Assembly (NCBI GenBank): GCA_963662175.1
Contig: OY759221.1
Span: 35,834,045 to 35,898,044, forward strand
DNA length: 64,000 bases
Direction: 5' to 3'
Source: Aradus depressus
Taxonomy: Eukaryota > Arthropoda > Insecta > Hemiptera > Aradidae
A model generated the notes under the pieces. That model was not told the origin of the DNA, searched no databases, and saw only the letters and a program-made list of their open reading frames with translations. The position numbers and the translations under genes were made by a program. Below, piece by piece: positions 10,674 to 21,467 of this stretch (positions are counted from its first letter, which is position 1; every line of letters begins with the position of its first letter).

Positions 10674-10834
10674 CCTGTATATGTCTTTGCGTTTGTGGTG
10701 GGTCGTGTCAGGAAATGCATAATTCATATAAAATATATTATTACTACAACACTTCTCCCATTTATTGTTTGCCTTTTATAAAATAGTACTCAGGCCAGTT
10801 GTCCTTTAACCGCTGTGCTGTATGGGTGGGATGA

Positions 10835-10930
10835 ACCACTCATGACGAGGCTGTTGCGTTGAAAACCGGTTCTGGTCAAATAAAACAGTGGGAAGAGAAC
10901 TGTTTTTATTTCTATGAGGAAGAATAGTCA
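10835..10930 (+). ncRNA. Hammerhead-like repeat unit, family B, mutated core
   Basis: AACCA, then CUCAUGA (G5 changed to C), a decayed stem II, GAAAACCGGUUCUGGU and the family tail (ATAAAACAGTGGGAAG, TTTTATTTCTATGAGGAA). The same unit recurs at 19320, 32935, 33029, 40931 and 56280. This copy is unlikely to cleave. Confidence 0.6.
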
Positions 10931-11084
10931 ACCTGAAGAACACGTGAATTACAGATACTGTAAATACTAATTATATATTATATATACTTATAGATACTAT
11001 AAATACTATAGTATAATATTAGTAATTATTACTATTTTATAAGAAGGCAAACAATAAATAGGAAAAGTGATGCTGTAATAATAT

Positions 11085-11315
11085 CAATTTTATATGCGTA
11101 TCCAGAACCATATAAGGACGACACATATTAATTTTCGGCGAAATCAGCCGAAGGAAAGCGTGTTTAACACAAAAACCCTTATAACTGCCAATGTAATGAA
11201 AACAAGAATGAACATGAGTGAAACAGCTATTGCGTTTTAGTCAAAATGGTCGATTGTTTTAAGAGGGGAAGGGGAAGTACATATCCGGGGATTTAGCAAC
11301 AAATTTTATTTATAA
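11085..11315 (+). repeat. R1 repeat, 3' half
   Basis: Contains TTTTCGGCGAAATCAGCCGA, ATAACTGCCAATGTAATGAA and GGGGAAGTACATATCCGGGG, the R1 3' terminal segment. Confidence 0.75.
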
Positions 11316-11750
11316 ATTGTCTTGAAAATGTCCTTGTTAAAAATAATTTAGTCTCCTCTGAACTACAATTGCTCTTTGATTAATTCCCTGTTTGCTGAAT
11401 GTCAATGGTTCGTCTGGACACGCTATCGGTCTAGCAAGCACACAACCAAGCTATCAATTCTGCACAGCTCAACTGTCTGAGGGAGCTCGTGTATGTTTCG
11501 TGACGGTAATCGGTCCATTGTCAGACTTAACTAGAATTACATCGTTAAATGGTTTATGAACTGAAAGAAGGCCCAGATCCGGGCTATCGTTAGCCGTTAA
11601 GATGCATTCCTTGGGAGTGCAGTTGATGCAATTTTTTACTTCTTCAGCTACACGCAGTGCCGGATTAAGCAAATAGGAGGCCCTAGGCCCTTATAAATTT
11701 TGGGGCCCCCCCTTTTTTTACAAACTGCAATAAAATGTTTATTTATGAAT

Positions 11751-12080
11751 TTATATGCATTTAACATCTGATTCAATGAACATCAAACTCAGCATATCTA
11801 ATCGTTCTTGATGCATAATGCTTCTTTGCTCGCTTTCGATTCGTTTTAATTCTGAAAAAGAGCGCTCTGCAGAACAATTTGTTATCATGAGCGTTAAAAA
11901 AATGCGAAGAGCAATTTCAACGTTTGGAAAAACAGTTGCAAGATTATCTCGAATCAAAATTTCGTAAAGTTCAGAATGAGTGAACTGGGGTTTTGATGGA
12001 AATTTCGATTTAACATAAATGTGAAACTGTTTTAGTTCGGAATAAAAATCTTTCAAATTGTCAGAATAAAAATGAACCAA
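11751..12080 (-). pseudogene. hAT transposase C-terminal dimerisation domain (fragment)
   Basis: A 109-residue minus-strand frame reads FPNVEIALRIFLTLMITNCS then AERSFSELKRIESEQRS and QERLDMLSLMFIES. This is the hAT C-terminal dimerisation domain (residues about 36-105), closest in flavour to the animal ZMYM-type hAT branch. A full transposase would be several hundred residues and carry a zinc finger and the DDE catalytic core; neither remains. Upstream minus-strand sequence (12083-12280) is out of frame with stops. It lies near one end of the hAT element, as expected for a transposase 3' end. Confidence 0.88.
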
Positions 12081-12687
12081 ATTTGAAATATTTTCTTGGT
12101 AATCATTTTCCGTTAGTTGAAAATCAGCCTCAGAAATTTCTCAGAAATCTCCAAGTAAACTTTGCTTCGTTCGTTGATTTCTCTCTTGAGCGTATCGATC
12201 ATGAAACAAGAAAAGGTTGTGTTCTTGTAGGCTTCAAAGCGCGCAATTTGAAAGTAGAAACTTGAGATGAATAAACAATTGGAATCATAAATTGATTCAA
12301 AAAATTATTTGCCGTAAATACAATGGTAGATATGATGAATGTATAGATATAAAAAAATGATCAAACATAAATTTGATTCATTGGTAAATTTATAATGAAT
12401 AAAAAAAATTTATAATTTAAAATTTTTCGGAATAAATTTTTTTTTTTGACGTGACAACGTCTTATAATTTGGTAGGCCGGGCCCTCATGCACGAAAACGA
12501 TGTCCCGTAACGAAAGTCACGCGGAACGCGGAACACACGTATCGCGCATGCGCCGAGAGAGAGAGAGAGACAGCTGTTACTACTAATACAGAATATATAT
12601 TATATTATAGTACAGCTGTTACTTTCTGTATATACAAATAACCTAGTTATCCAATATTATTATTAGATATATACAGATTAATAATAA

Positions 12688-14248
12688 GATATTGTAGCAT
12701 GTCTACCCTATAGATAATGCTCAGAACTGGCGATGTCTATGAGAGGATCGCGATCGCTAGGAGCAAAGTATGGGTTGTGTGGTGTTGAATAAACGAGAAT
12801 TGCATTTGGAAGAGAATGCTCGGAACCAACGATGCTTGCGAGAGAATCGCGATCGCTGGGAGCGAAAATAAAGAATAATAGAGACACAATGGAAAGGAAG
12901 CCAAGATAATTGTCTACATCCGGTGTATAAGGAATAAGCAGTAAAGGTTTTTTTTCTTACTCCAGGTTTTCACACAACTAGAGGCAGATGTTAATTGGTA
13001 ATATGCGATTGGCTGGAAATAAAATGGGCGGAGTCCGACGACGAATCAAGTCTCGAGAACTGTCCCCTACCACGGTCGGATATCGGAAGCCACTCCCCGT
13101 TTTAACAGTCTTCTTCGCTCATATCTTGGTGGATCACCACGTTTCTTTCTTTGTAAAGCCTAGTTTCAGTATGTGAAAGTACTTTCTTCGTTCATGTCTT
13201 GGGTGATCACCACGTATCTTTTCTATAAGTAATATCAGTTAGAATATGTGAAATTAACTTTCTTCGCTCATATCTTGGTGGATCACCACGTTCCTCTCTT
13301 TGTAAAGCCTAGTTTCAGTATGTGAAAGTACTTTCTTCGCTCATGTCTTGGCTGGTCACCACGTTCTTTTTATATTGTACAGTTTAGTTTGAATATGTGA
13401 AATTAAGATTCTTCGCTCATGTCTTGGCTGGTCACCACGTTCTTTTTATATTGTACAGTTTAGTTTGAATATGTGAAATTAAGATTCTTCGCTCATGTCT
13501 TGGCTGGTCACCACGTTCTTTTTATATTGTACAGTTGAGTTTAAATATGTGAATTGAGTCATTCTTCGTTCATGTCTTGGGTGATCACCACGTATCTTTT
13601 CTATAAGTAATATCAGTTAGAATATGTGAGATTAACTTTCTTCGTTCATGTCTTGGTGGATCACCACGTTACTTTCTTTTGTAAAGTTTAGTTTGAATAT
13701 GTGAATTAGTCGTAGAGACACACTTTGATTTTGGATGGTGCAAAGTCAGTGGGGGTGTAACTTCTGGTGTGCCCTCGAAACTACGCAGATCTTCAGGGAC
13801 TATGTGAATAGACGATTTCTACGGGAAGTCCAGAAAGGGTGATCACGCCGTCATTCGCCATGGATATCGTATCGAGGTACCTCGTAATTAAGTTATAATT
13901 CAGTCCTTCAGACACACGGCCAAATTATATATATATTCAATTGTTGTTTTGTAAATATGTTCTCATTGAAATAAATATGTTAAAGTTATAGGTTTGATTC
14001 ATTTCATTCCCCCCCCACTCATGCTTCTTCTGGTTGACAACAGTAATTAATTATTGTTAATTACTGATGTCAGCTAACCGTTAGGAACTTGTAACCGTTC
14101 TTCCCGTGGGAGTGCTTTCAGCTATTCAGGCATTGTTTAATTAAAGTCGCGATTTAAATAATTTTCAAATTTAATAATTTTTCGATCTCAATTTTATTTA
14201 TTTTATTAATTACGTGATTTGCACTCACACAGGGAGGGAAATGGTTAT
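12688..14248 (+). repeat. 5' LTR
   Basis: Matches the 3' LTR (17386-18946) at a constant offset of 4698 bases with no difference that I could see by eye, implying a recent insertion. It holds two copies of a GAGAG-N-ATCGCGATCGCT motif (about 12743-12766 and 12840-12863) and, at 13107-13712, eight head-to-tail units of about 75 bp. The last base or two may belong to the internal region. Confidence 0.93.
13107..13712 (+). repeat. Eight tandem 75-bp units within the 5' LTR
   Basis: Each unit begins TTTCTTCGCTCATGTCTTGG and continues with a GATC-centred GGTGGATCACCACG, GGTGATCACCACG or GGCTGGTCACCACG, then a T-rich stretch and AATATGTGAAATTAA. Two of the eight contain the perfect palindrome GGTGATCACC. 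The same array is present in the 3' LTR at 17805-18410. It sits upstream of nothing but LTR sequence, so a regulatory or protein-binding role is only a guess. Confidence 0.9.
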
Positions 14249-14252
14249 TAAT

Positions 14253-14270
14253 TGGCGCCCGAACAGGGAC
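14253..14270 (+). promoter_or_regulatory. Primer binding site complementary to a lysine tRNA
   Basis: TGGCGCCCGAACAGGGAC lies four to six bases after the 5' LTR. It is the exact complement of the 3' end of the tRNA-Lys used as primer by several retroelements and ends with the TGG complement of CCA. It fixes the element's orientation as plus strand. Confidence 0.93.
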
Positions 14271-14694
14271 TTGATTTGTTTATTAATTATGCCAATTAGT
14301 ATAATTAATGAACCCCACTAATCGGTCCCTTATTAATTAATTAATTTTTTTTTAATTAAAAAAAAAAAAAAAAAATTTTTTTTTTTGCTTTTTAACGTAG
14401 ATTCCAGCCTATTAGGCCACAATGTTATATTTTCACTTAAAGTCGGTATTTAGAATCAAAACTGAAGAAGGATGGGTGAGGGTAGGGACAATGAATGACA
14501 TCATTTATTGAAATAATTTTATTTTTTTTGTTTTTGATTTTTTTTTTCTTATGTAGATTTAGTAGGCATTTATTTTACATATTATAACTATTGTGGTATT
14601 GTGATGCCATCTGACAGGTCACCATAGAAATTAGGTTAGCACCAGACCTCCCGTATAATTCATTTAATTGTTTTGATATATATTTCTTATCAGA

Positions 14695-15615
14695 ATGGAA
14701 GGGAAAGAGAAGTCGGACTTAGAGCCGATACAGACACGGTCTAGGAAAACTATCCGTACGCCCCCGGAGTCCCCGGTAGAAAATCCTAAATTTGACCTAG
14801 AGGCGATGTTTAAGGCCATGCAGGAACAGATAGGACAGCAGGGAAAGGCCATGCAGGAACAGATGGGAAACTTGGGAAATTCCCTAGGACAACAGACTTC
14901 CGAGATAAGGGGTGTGCGCCAAGAAATTTCGTTAATGGCAAATAATATCGAATCCATTAATCGCGAGATGGGCACTCTACGATCTGAGTCCGGAGAATTG
15001 AGAACTAGACAGGACAATTTAGAAGGGAAATATGACAAACATGTTTCTGAAGTTAGGGACATGGTAGATGTCTGTTATCATGAAATGACAGGTAGGATCA
15101 TGTCAGAAACACAACGTTTAGATCATGAAATGACAGGTAGGATCATGTCAGAAACACAACGTTTAGATAAGGAGGTCGAGGAAATAAATTCGACCCAAAA
15201 TCTTTTTCGTACCGATTGTGAGAAGAGATTCGCCGATATCTCGAAGAGAATAGATACTGTTTCGGGTCAAACTCAGATCTCAACCCCAAAACAAGATGAC
15301 CGAATGACATTTACCGTACCCGAAGGACATAGGAATTGGCCTACGAACCAGACTTTTGCTCGCGAACAGCCTAGCAATGTCACCTTCCAAGATGTCTACG
15401 TGAAAAATTACGAACGTGGTGAGGTGGCGTTACGTAATAGCGTTTTGGATTTGCCCAACCATTTTGTATTTAAATTCTTACTATTCTGGGAAGGACCTTA
15501 CCAGATTTTAGACAAGGAAAGTCCTCAAATTTTTATTTTAGGACATCTCGGCAGCGACGTAGCGGAAGGAGGAATCTTTTATATGACATCACAGAAGCCG
15601 TGTATTAGTGGATAA
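14695..15615 (+). CDS. Gag-like coiled-coil protein fused to an integrase C-terminal remnant
   Basis: 306 residues. Residues 1-35 are basic and proline-containing. About 35-190 are glutamine/glutamate-rich and heptad-like, probably coiled coil, with a 15-residue segment (HEMTGRIMSETQRLD) duplicated exactly at 129-143 and 144-158 by a 45-bp tandem repeat (15079-15168). From about residue 232 the character changes to DVYVKNYERGEVALRN and FKFLLFWEGPYQILD, which resembles the end of a gypsy-type integrase (the K-F-x-x-x-W-x-G-P-Y-x-I pattern). The frame therefore joins gag to the end of pol across a deletion near 15385-15400. No zinc knuckle, protease or RT is present. The start ATG is preceded by A-T-C-A-G-A; no earlier in-frame ATG was preferred. 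Confidence 0.75.
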   Translation: MEGKEKSDLEPIQTRSRKTIRTPPESPVENPKFDLEAMFKAMQEQIGQQGKAMQEQMGNLGNSLGQQTSEIRGVRQEISLMANNIESINREMGTLRSESGELRTRQDNLEGKYDKHVSEVRDMVDVCYHEMTGRIMSETQRLDHEMTGRIMSETQRLDKEVEEINSTQNLFRTDCEKRFADISKRIDTVSGQTQISTPKQDDRMTFTVPEGHRNWPTNQTFAREQPSNVTFQDVYVKNYERGEVALRNSVLDLPNHFVFKFLLFWEGPYQILDKESPQIFILGHLGSDVAEGGIFYMTSQKPCISG

Positions 15616-17385
15616 ATTTACAAGCAGGCTAGAGAAGCGCTAGGGCTCTCTTTGAGATTAACGATCTTACTTCAGCCGAGTTAGGGGGGCGATTATTGCA
15701 GACGAGATCGCGGCCCTAGAGTCAGGGAAGAGATTTGTGACGTCTCTATGGGTGTCCATCCCCAGCTATCCCAGGAACAGTTAGACAAAGTCACACATAC
15801 ATAAAACAGACACTATTTTTATTATTTGGGAATTATTTATTATTTTACACTAACGGCCAACACCTCATTATACAACAACACACAAAGAATCACACATACA
15901 CATTTATTGGGGACACGGGAATTATTATTTAGTTATTTTTTTTTGTAAATAGGATAAGGCAGACGGGGACATTCTGGCACTCCCCTGGGGCTTAACATCG
16001 AGCATACCCCCCTTAGTCGAGCTCATGATTCCAAAGTGAATCGCCAGGTTGTAGATATAATTTTAGATAATAAGTTAGGGTTAGTTTTTTTTTTAAATTC
16101 TAGATATTAAATTAGGATAATTTTTTGTTTATTTAGTAATAGGATATTTTTTTTAAATAGTATTAGTAAGTCTTTTTCTTTTTATATTGATAGATGGGAT
16201 AATTTAATTTAGGTAATGGTGTCATTTTTAATTTAACGTAATTGTAGGACGGGGCAGACGGCATATGGACTGGCCATCCATGGGAATTTACCTACGTATT
16301 TGAATTTGATTAGTAAAGCAGATCTGACTAGGCTGACGGCGAGGTGATGGCACACACATTGGTGAATGGTCCTATATGGTAAATGTACTTCCAATTGTAT
16401 TTGTCTGTTTTGTTTTGTATTTTAAAATAATATTTGTATTAGTATCCGACCGTGTGTATCTATTGAAAATGTCACATTGACCCATATTTTATCTAGTGAC
16501 CATGATGGGCTATGTTAACCCAATGAGAGCCTTGTAAATATATTTGTAACATATATTCAGGTATGGACCTTACTTATTATGATGCAGCGTCGACCACGGT
16601 AGGTCAAATGTCAATTTTGTTATTTTATTTAAGAAATCCTAGGGCAAGGTGCCGAAGCATACATGACTAAAGGGGGAGATATATTATAAACTGGAGGGGA
16701 TACCCAGAATTGAATATTTAATTATCGTACACACGGAGAAGGGGCCACTCCATTGATGCTTGTAGAATCCATTTAAAGGGGCGGGAGTTGCTTAATTATT
16801 TTTTATGCCATGAACTGACTGTTTGAGCTGAAGAAAGGGTTTCGCTACTTGATTAATGCGGATGCCGGAATTTACATATGTTTATGAAACTGAGATGGGA
16901 TTTGAGTGGGCTTATTTTTCTATTTTATATTTCGTCGTCGTTCCGGCAGAAGGTAAATACCTGTCGAAGGCCTAAGGAGGCATATGGTTAGGGTCTGGTC
17001 AACCCAAATTTTTGTTGAAGCGGATTAAGGATATGGGAATTCAGTTGAAGCATTGTCGAGGCGTGGGGCCTTTTTGGATGTTTTAACTAGTCAGTGAATG
17101 TATGCTAGAAATAGAATCATCGTTATTTGCCAATGGAGAGGGTTAACTCCAAGAAGTACAGCGTAAAGTAAAATCATGCTTTGGTCACGCATGCATAGGC
17201 AAGCCATGCCGATTCGAAAGGAAATTTAAAATCATGTTTTGGTCACGCATGATAATGAGGTCGATACCTGAGTATTTGGTTAAGTGTATATGCTCAGTGA
17301 ACGAGCAAGTGTTAAGTGAAACTAATAAAATATGTGACTTCCAATGGTCATTTAGCCGACATATTTTATTTTAACGGGAACGGGG
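15616..17385 (+). other. Non-coding 3' internal region of the LTR element
   Basis: AT-rich with no frame above about 60 codons and no envelope-like gene. A short direct repeat, AAATCATG-C/T-TTTGGTCACGCATG, occurs at about 17171-17192 and 17228-17250. A purine-rich AAAGGGGGAGAT lies near 16668, and the polypurine tract precedes the 3' LTR. Confidence 0.6.
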
Positions 17386-18946
17386 GATATTGTAGCATGT
17401 CTACCCTATAGATAATGCTCAGAACTGGCGATGTCTATGAGAGGATCGCGATCGCTAGGAGCAAAGTATGGGTTGTGTGGTGTTGAATAAACGAGAATTG
17501 CATTTGGAAGAGAATGCTCGGAACCAACGATGCTTGCGAGAGAATCGCGATCGCTGGGAGCGAAAATAAAGAATAATAGAGACACAATGGAAAGGAAGCC
17601 AAGATAATTGTCTACATCCGGTGTATAAGGAATAAGCAGTAAAGGTTTTTTTTCTTACTCCAGGTTTTCACACAACTAGAGGCAGATGTTAATTGGTAAT
17701 ATGCGATTGGCTGGAAATAAAATGGGCGGAGTCCGACGACGAATCAAGTCTCGAGAACTGTCCCCTACCACGGTCGGATATCGGAAGCCACTCCCCGTTT
17801 TAACAGTCTTCTTCGCTCATATCTTGGTGGATCACCACGTTTCTTTCTTTGTAAAGCCTAGTTTCAGTATGTGAAAGTACTTTCTTCGTTCATGTCTTGG
17901 GTGATCACCACGTATCTTTTCTATAAGTAATATCAGTTAGAATATGTGAAATTAACTTTCTTCGCTCATATCTTGGTGGATCACCACGTTCCTCTCTTTG
18001 TAAAGCCTAGTTTCAGTATGTGAAAGTACTTTCTTCGCTCATGTCTTGGCTGGTCACCACGTTCTTTTTATATTGTACAGTTTAGTTTGAATATGTGAAA
18101 TTAAGATTCTTCGCTCATGTCTTGGCTGGTCACCACGTTCTTTTTATATTGTACAGTTTAGTTTGAATATGTGAAATTAAGATTCTTCGCTCATGTCTTG
18201 GCTGGTCACCACGTTCTTTTTATATTGTACAGTTGAGTTTAAATATGTGAATTGAGTCATTCTTCGTTCATGTCTTGGGTGATCACCACGTATCTTTTCT
18301 ATAAGTAATATCAGTTAGAATATGTGAGATTAACTTTCTTCGTTCATGTCTTGGTGGATCACCACGTTACTTTCTTTTGTAAAGTTTAGTTTGAATATGT
18401 GAATTAGTCGTAGAGACACACTTTGATTTTGGATGGTGCAAAGTCAGTGGGGGTGTAACTTCTGGTGTGCCCTCGAAACTACGCAGATCTTCAGGGACTA
18501 TGTGAATAGACGATTTCTACGGGAAGTCCAGAAAGGGTGATCACGCCGTCATTCGCCATGGATATCGTATCGAGGTACCTCGTAATTAAGTTATAATTCA
18601 GTCCTTCAGACACACGGCCAAATTATATATATATTCAATTGTTGTTTTGTAAATATGTTCTCATTGAAATAAATATGTTAAAGTTATAGGTTTGATTCAT
18701 TTCATTCCCCCCCCACTCATGCTTCTTCTGGTTGACAACAGTAATTAATTATTGTTAATTACTGATGTCAGCTAACCGTTAGGAACTTGTAACCGTTCTT
18801 CCCGTGGGAGTGCTTTCAGCTATTCAGGCATTGTTTAATTAAAGTCGCGATTTAAATAATTTTCAAATTTAATAATTTTTCGATCTCAATTTTATTTATT
18901 TTATTAATTACGTGATTTGCACTCACACAGGGAGGGAAATGGTTAT
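17386..18946 (+). repeat. 3' LTR
   Basis: Same length and apparently the same sequence as the 5' LTR, including the eight-unit array at 17805-18410. Followed by ATAATATATACTTATTAATAA, in which ATAA is the proposed target duplication. Confidence 0.93.
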
Positions 18947-19240
18947 AATATATACTTATTAATAATAAACTCGTTTTTTAACTATTATGCTTATGAATGT
19001 TTTCTTTCTATATTGTTTTTAAATTGTTTCAAGGTCCAAAAATTTTATTGAAATGATTTGTTATATTTGATTCTTGACACTTTCGCTATCTCGCAACTCA
19101 GACGTTGTCACGCTCATTTCGCCACGCATCGGAGTTGCACGCACCCGATTTTTTTTTTTTTAAATCCATTTTCGATTTTTACGGGGGCCCCAGGCCATGG
19201 CCTAGTCCGGCCTATTGGGTAATCCAGCACTGGCTACACG

Positions 19241-19290
19241 AAGTACAGGGGGAGTTATGTAATCGGAAATTCAAAGGGGGGCTCAATTCA
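19241..19290 (+). repeat. R1 repeat 5' end, interrupted by the hAT element
   Basis: AAGTACAGGGGGAGTTATGTAATCGG continues the R1 copy whose first bases (ACTTCTTCAGCTACACG) lie at 11638-11654, before the hAT insertion. Confidence 0.85.
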
Positions 19291-19314
19291 AAAACGTAAA
19301 TAACTGTATTCATA

Positions 19315-19445
19315 GATGTGCCACTGATGATGACGCAGTTGCATTGAAAACTGTTTCTGGTTTAAAATAAAACAGTGGGAAGAAAACATATTTTATTTCT
19401 TTGAGAAACCTTGTCCCGCAACATCTTACTACCATAAGTTCTTCC
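19315..19445 (+). ncRNA. Hammerhead-like repeat unit, family B
   Basis: GCCA, CUGAUGA (core intact), U, GACGC paired weakly with GCAUU across AGUU, GAAA, a damaged stem III (ACUGUU) and CUGGU (motif 19320-19361). The family tail ATAAAACAGTGGGAAG and GTCCCGCAACATCTTACTA follows. Stem I keeps its pairing (GCCA with UGGU). Confidence 0.6.
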
Positions 19446-20120
19446 ATTGTTTCGATACATATCGCAAAAATCATAAAGTGAAATTTATTTATATTTGAGA
19501 AAAAAAAGATCAAAAAGAAAGTACAATATCTTTTCTGTCGAAAGATATTTAATAATAGCTATTGACGCCTGTCATTTCTCAGCTAAAAAATGTTTTACAT
19601 GAGGATGGTGGGGTTAAAGAAGGGTTGAGAACAAGGGAGTGAAATATTCCAATATGGAGGAGCCACAAAGAAAGCGAGAGAATTCTTTCTTTATTAACAT
19701 CCCCCACCCAGCGTCTCTTCTTTCATAATATTCAATGAAAATTCCTCTTCAGGAAATCGTTTGTAAATATTGGCTGGATCGATGTGGATATCGCTAATAT
19801 AGAGCACCCCCTATCTTCCTTTCCATCCCCTCCCTATTTGCCCTGCCAGTCCTCCCCCTCTCTTATCTAATCTAACGAGGGTAAATAAAATGAGATTATT
19901 TCTTCTGGGTTTGTTCCAGATTTTTGTAATGGAAAATGAGTGATGAATAGCAAATGGAATGAAAAAGATTCCTTCGAAAGATCTCTATGCGTCGCTGTGT
20001 ATGTATGTGGAACATTTGAAACTAGCACTAAAGCAGAAAAGATTGTACACAGAAAAAACAATGTTTTTTAAACATTTTTAAGGGATTTTAAATAAAATAA
20101 GTCAGTTTAAATAATTTATT
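19446..20120. other. No recognisable feature
   Basis: AT-rich sequence with short frames on both strands that lack any family signature. Confidence 0.4.
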
Positions 20121-20123
20121 ATA

Positions 20124-20975
20124 CAGGATGACCCAGATGAGCGGGCCGCAAGTGAAATAACTCCTAAACGGTTAGAGATATCAAAATTGTGCAAGTACTA
20201 AAGTTGTAGCACGCGCCGAGAGCTATAGTATGGCGTCCTCGAAAAGACAAAAATGACCCTTTTAATGGCTCAAACAGCCCTTCGAAGGGCGGGGTTCCCT
20301 TTTGACCCTTAAGTTTCATTACATTTTTTTAAAGCACTAAAGAAACAAGGAAGAACTGTACAAACAAATTTTTGATACGTCAAGTAGTTCTCGGAAAAAA
20401 AACGTTTAAAGTTTTTAATTCCAACAAACTTTGCACATTAATTCATTTTGTACATGACGAGGCCCTACCACCGCTTATTACTCATGTGTTTTGATGCAAA
20501 GGAATTAGAAAGGTATTAGAGAAGTTTAAGGATTAAGAGAGAACGACTTACATTGATAAGGACTTATTTACTTAATAAATACTGACTTATTTACAGCATT
20601 TGCAAAGCACTCCTCTAGCGAAATTGTGGATATGGTGATTGGTGAGTGAGCGGAAAATAGTAACTTCAGAATAAGAAAAACGTGCAACTTTAAACGTTTT
20701 TATCCGAGAACTACTTGAAGTATCAAAAATCTGTTTTCACAGTTCTTCCTAGTTTCTTTAGTACTTTAATAAAATGTAATGAAACTTAAGGGTCAAAAGG
20801 TAACCCCGTCCTTCGAAGGGCTGTTTGAGCCATTAAAAAGGTCATTTTTGTCTTTTCGAGGACGCCATAATATAGCTCTCGGCGGGTGCTACAACTTTAA
20901 TGCCACGCACACTTTTGATATCTCTAACGGTTAAGGAGTTATTTAACTTGTGGCCCGCTTATCTGGGCCAACCTG
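20124..20975. mobile_element. Foldback Tc1/mariner-like non-autonomous element, 852 bp
   Basis: TA dinucleotides flank CAGGATGACCCAGATGAGCG on the left and, reversed, CAGGTTGGCCCAGATAAGCG on the right. The inverted arms are about 290 bp each (20124-20420 and 20685-20975), sharing for example GACGCCAT in reverse, CCCTTCGAAGGGC and GAGAACTACTTGA. The centre (about 20425-20680) is unique and non-coding. Arms differ by scattered substitutions, so it is not recent. Confidence 0.85.
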
Positions 20976-21467
20976 TATATATATTGTGGAGGTTGCTAGT
21001 TGGGGTACTTTGAAAATTGGTAGTTATAATTGAAACATTTTTTTAATATTAATATTTGTATACATTTTGATATGATATTGTAAAATTATTATATTTTTAA
21101 ATTATATTATAGAAGCATTTATTTTTTTACTTGTTAGGGCTGTCCTCTCCTTTTTTTCCAAATCCTCCTGTACATGGACGTTCTACCTTCACTACTTCTA
21201 TTTCTTCTTTGCTTCGAGATCTCCTTGACTCATGCTGAAGATACGGATGAACAGGGACATCCTTCTTGACAAACGGGGATAAAACAGCTTCCGGGACAGA
21301 CTGACATGGACACTGGGGAACGGGCGGCCGTGCACATCCTGGAGCTATACCAGTTCTCTCCCCTCCCCTCATGCTGAAGCCTTCTCAATAATTAATAATT
21401 ATAATTTATTTTTTTATTTTTAAAATTAATTAGGTACCCCTGATTTCAGTCCGTTACAATATATATG

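Larger units (their letters stand above)
12688..18946 (+). mobile_element. LTR retrotransposon (Ty3/gypsy-like), internally deleted, very young
   Basis: Two long terminal repeats of about 1.56 kb enclose 3.1 kb. Direct 4-bp duplications ATAA at 12684-12687 and 18945-18948 are compatible with LTR edges GATATTG...GGTT, though the ends are not the usual TG...CA and could shift by two bases. The 5' LTR is followed at once by a lysine-tRNA primer binding site (14253-14270), and the 3' LTR is preceded by a purine tract (AACGGGAACGGGGG). Inside lies one 306-codon frame that fuses a gag-like start to the last part of pol; protease, RT and RNase H are gone. It depends on relatives for any movement. 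Confidence 0.92.
11655..19232. mobile_element. hAT transposon, internally deleted, with an LTR retrotransposon nested inside
   Basis: Left end CAGTGCCGGATTAAGC and right end AATCCAGCACTG, with exact 8-bp target duplications GCTACACG at 11647-11654 and 19233-19240. CA...TG termini and 8-bp duplications mark hAT. The target is an R1 copy: joining the flanks restores the R1 5' end (CAGCTACACGAAGTACAGG). Without the nested LTR element (12688-18946) the hAT is only about 1.3 kb and keeps just the C-terminal dimerisation domain (11751-12080), so it is non-autonomous. A GC-rich segment near 12470-12560 and its right-hand counterpart near 19085-19145 are the element's subterminal parts. Confidence 0.93.

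Noticed and set aside
15616..17385. Envelope or remaining pol gene in the LTR element
   Set aside because: No frame of useful length and no motif; stops occur throughout.
21127..21372. 81-codon minus-strand frame rich in basic residues
   Set aside because: No start context, domain or homologous copy that I can recognise; composition alone is not enough.
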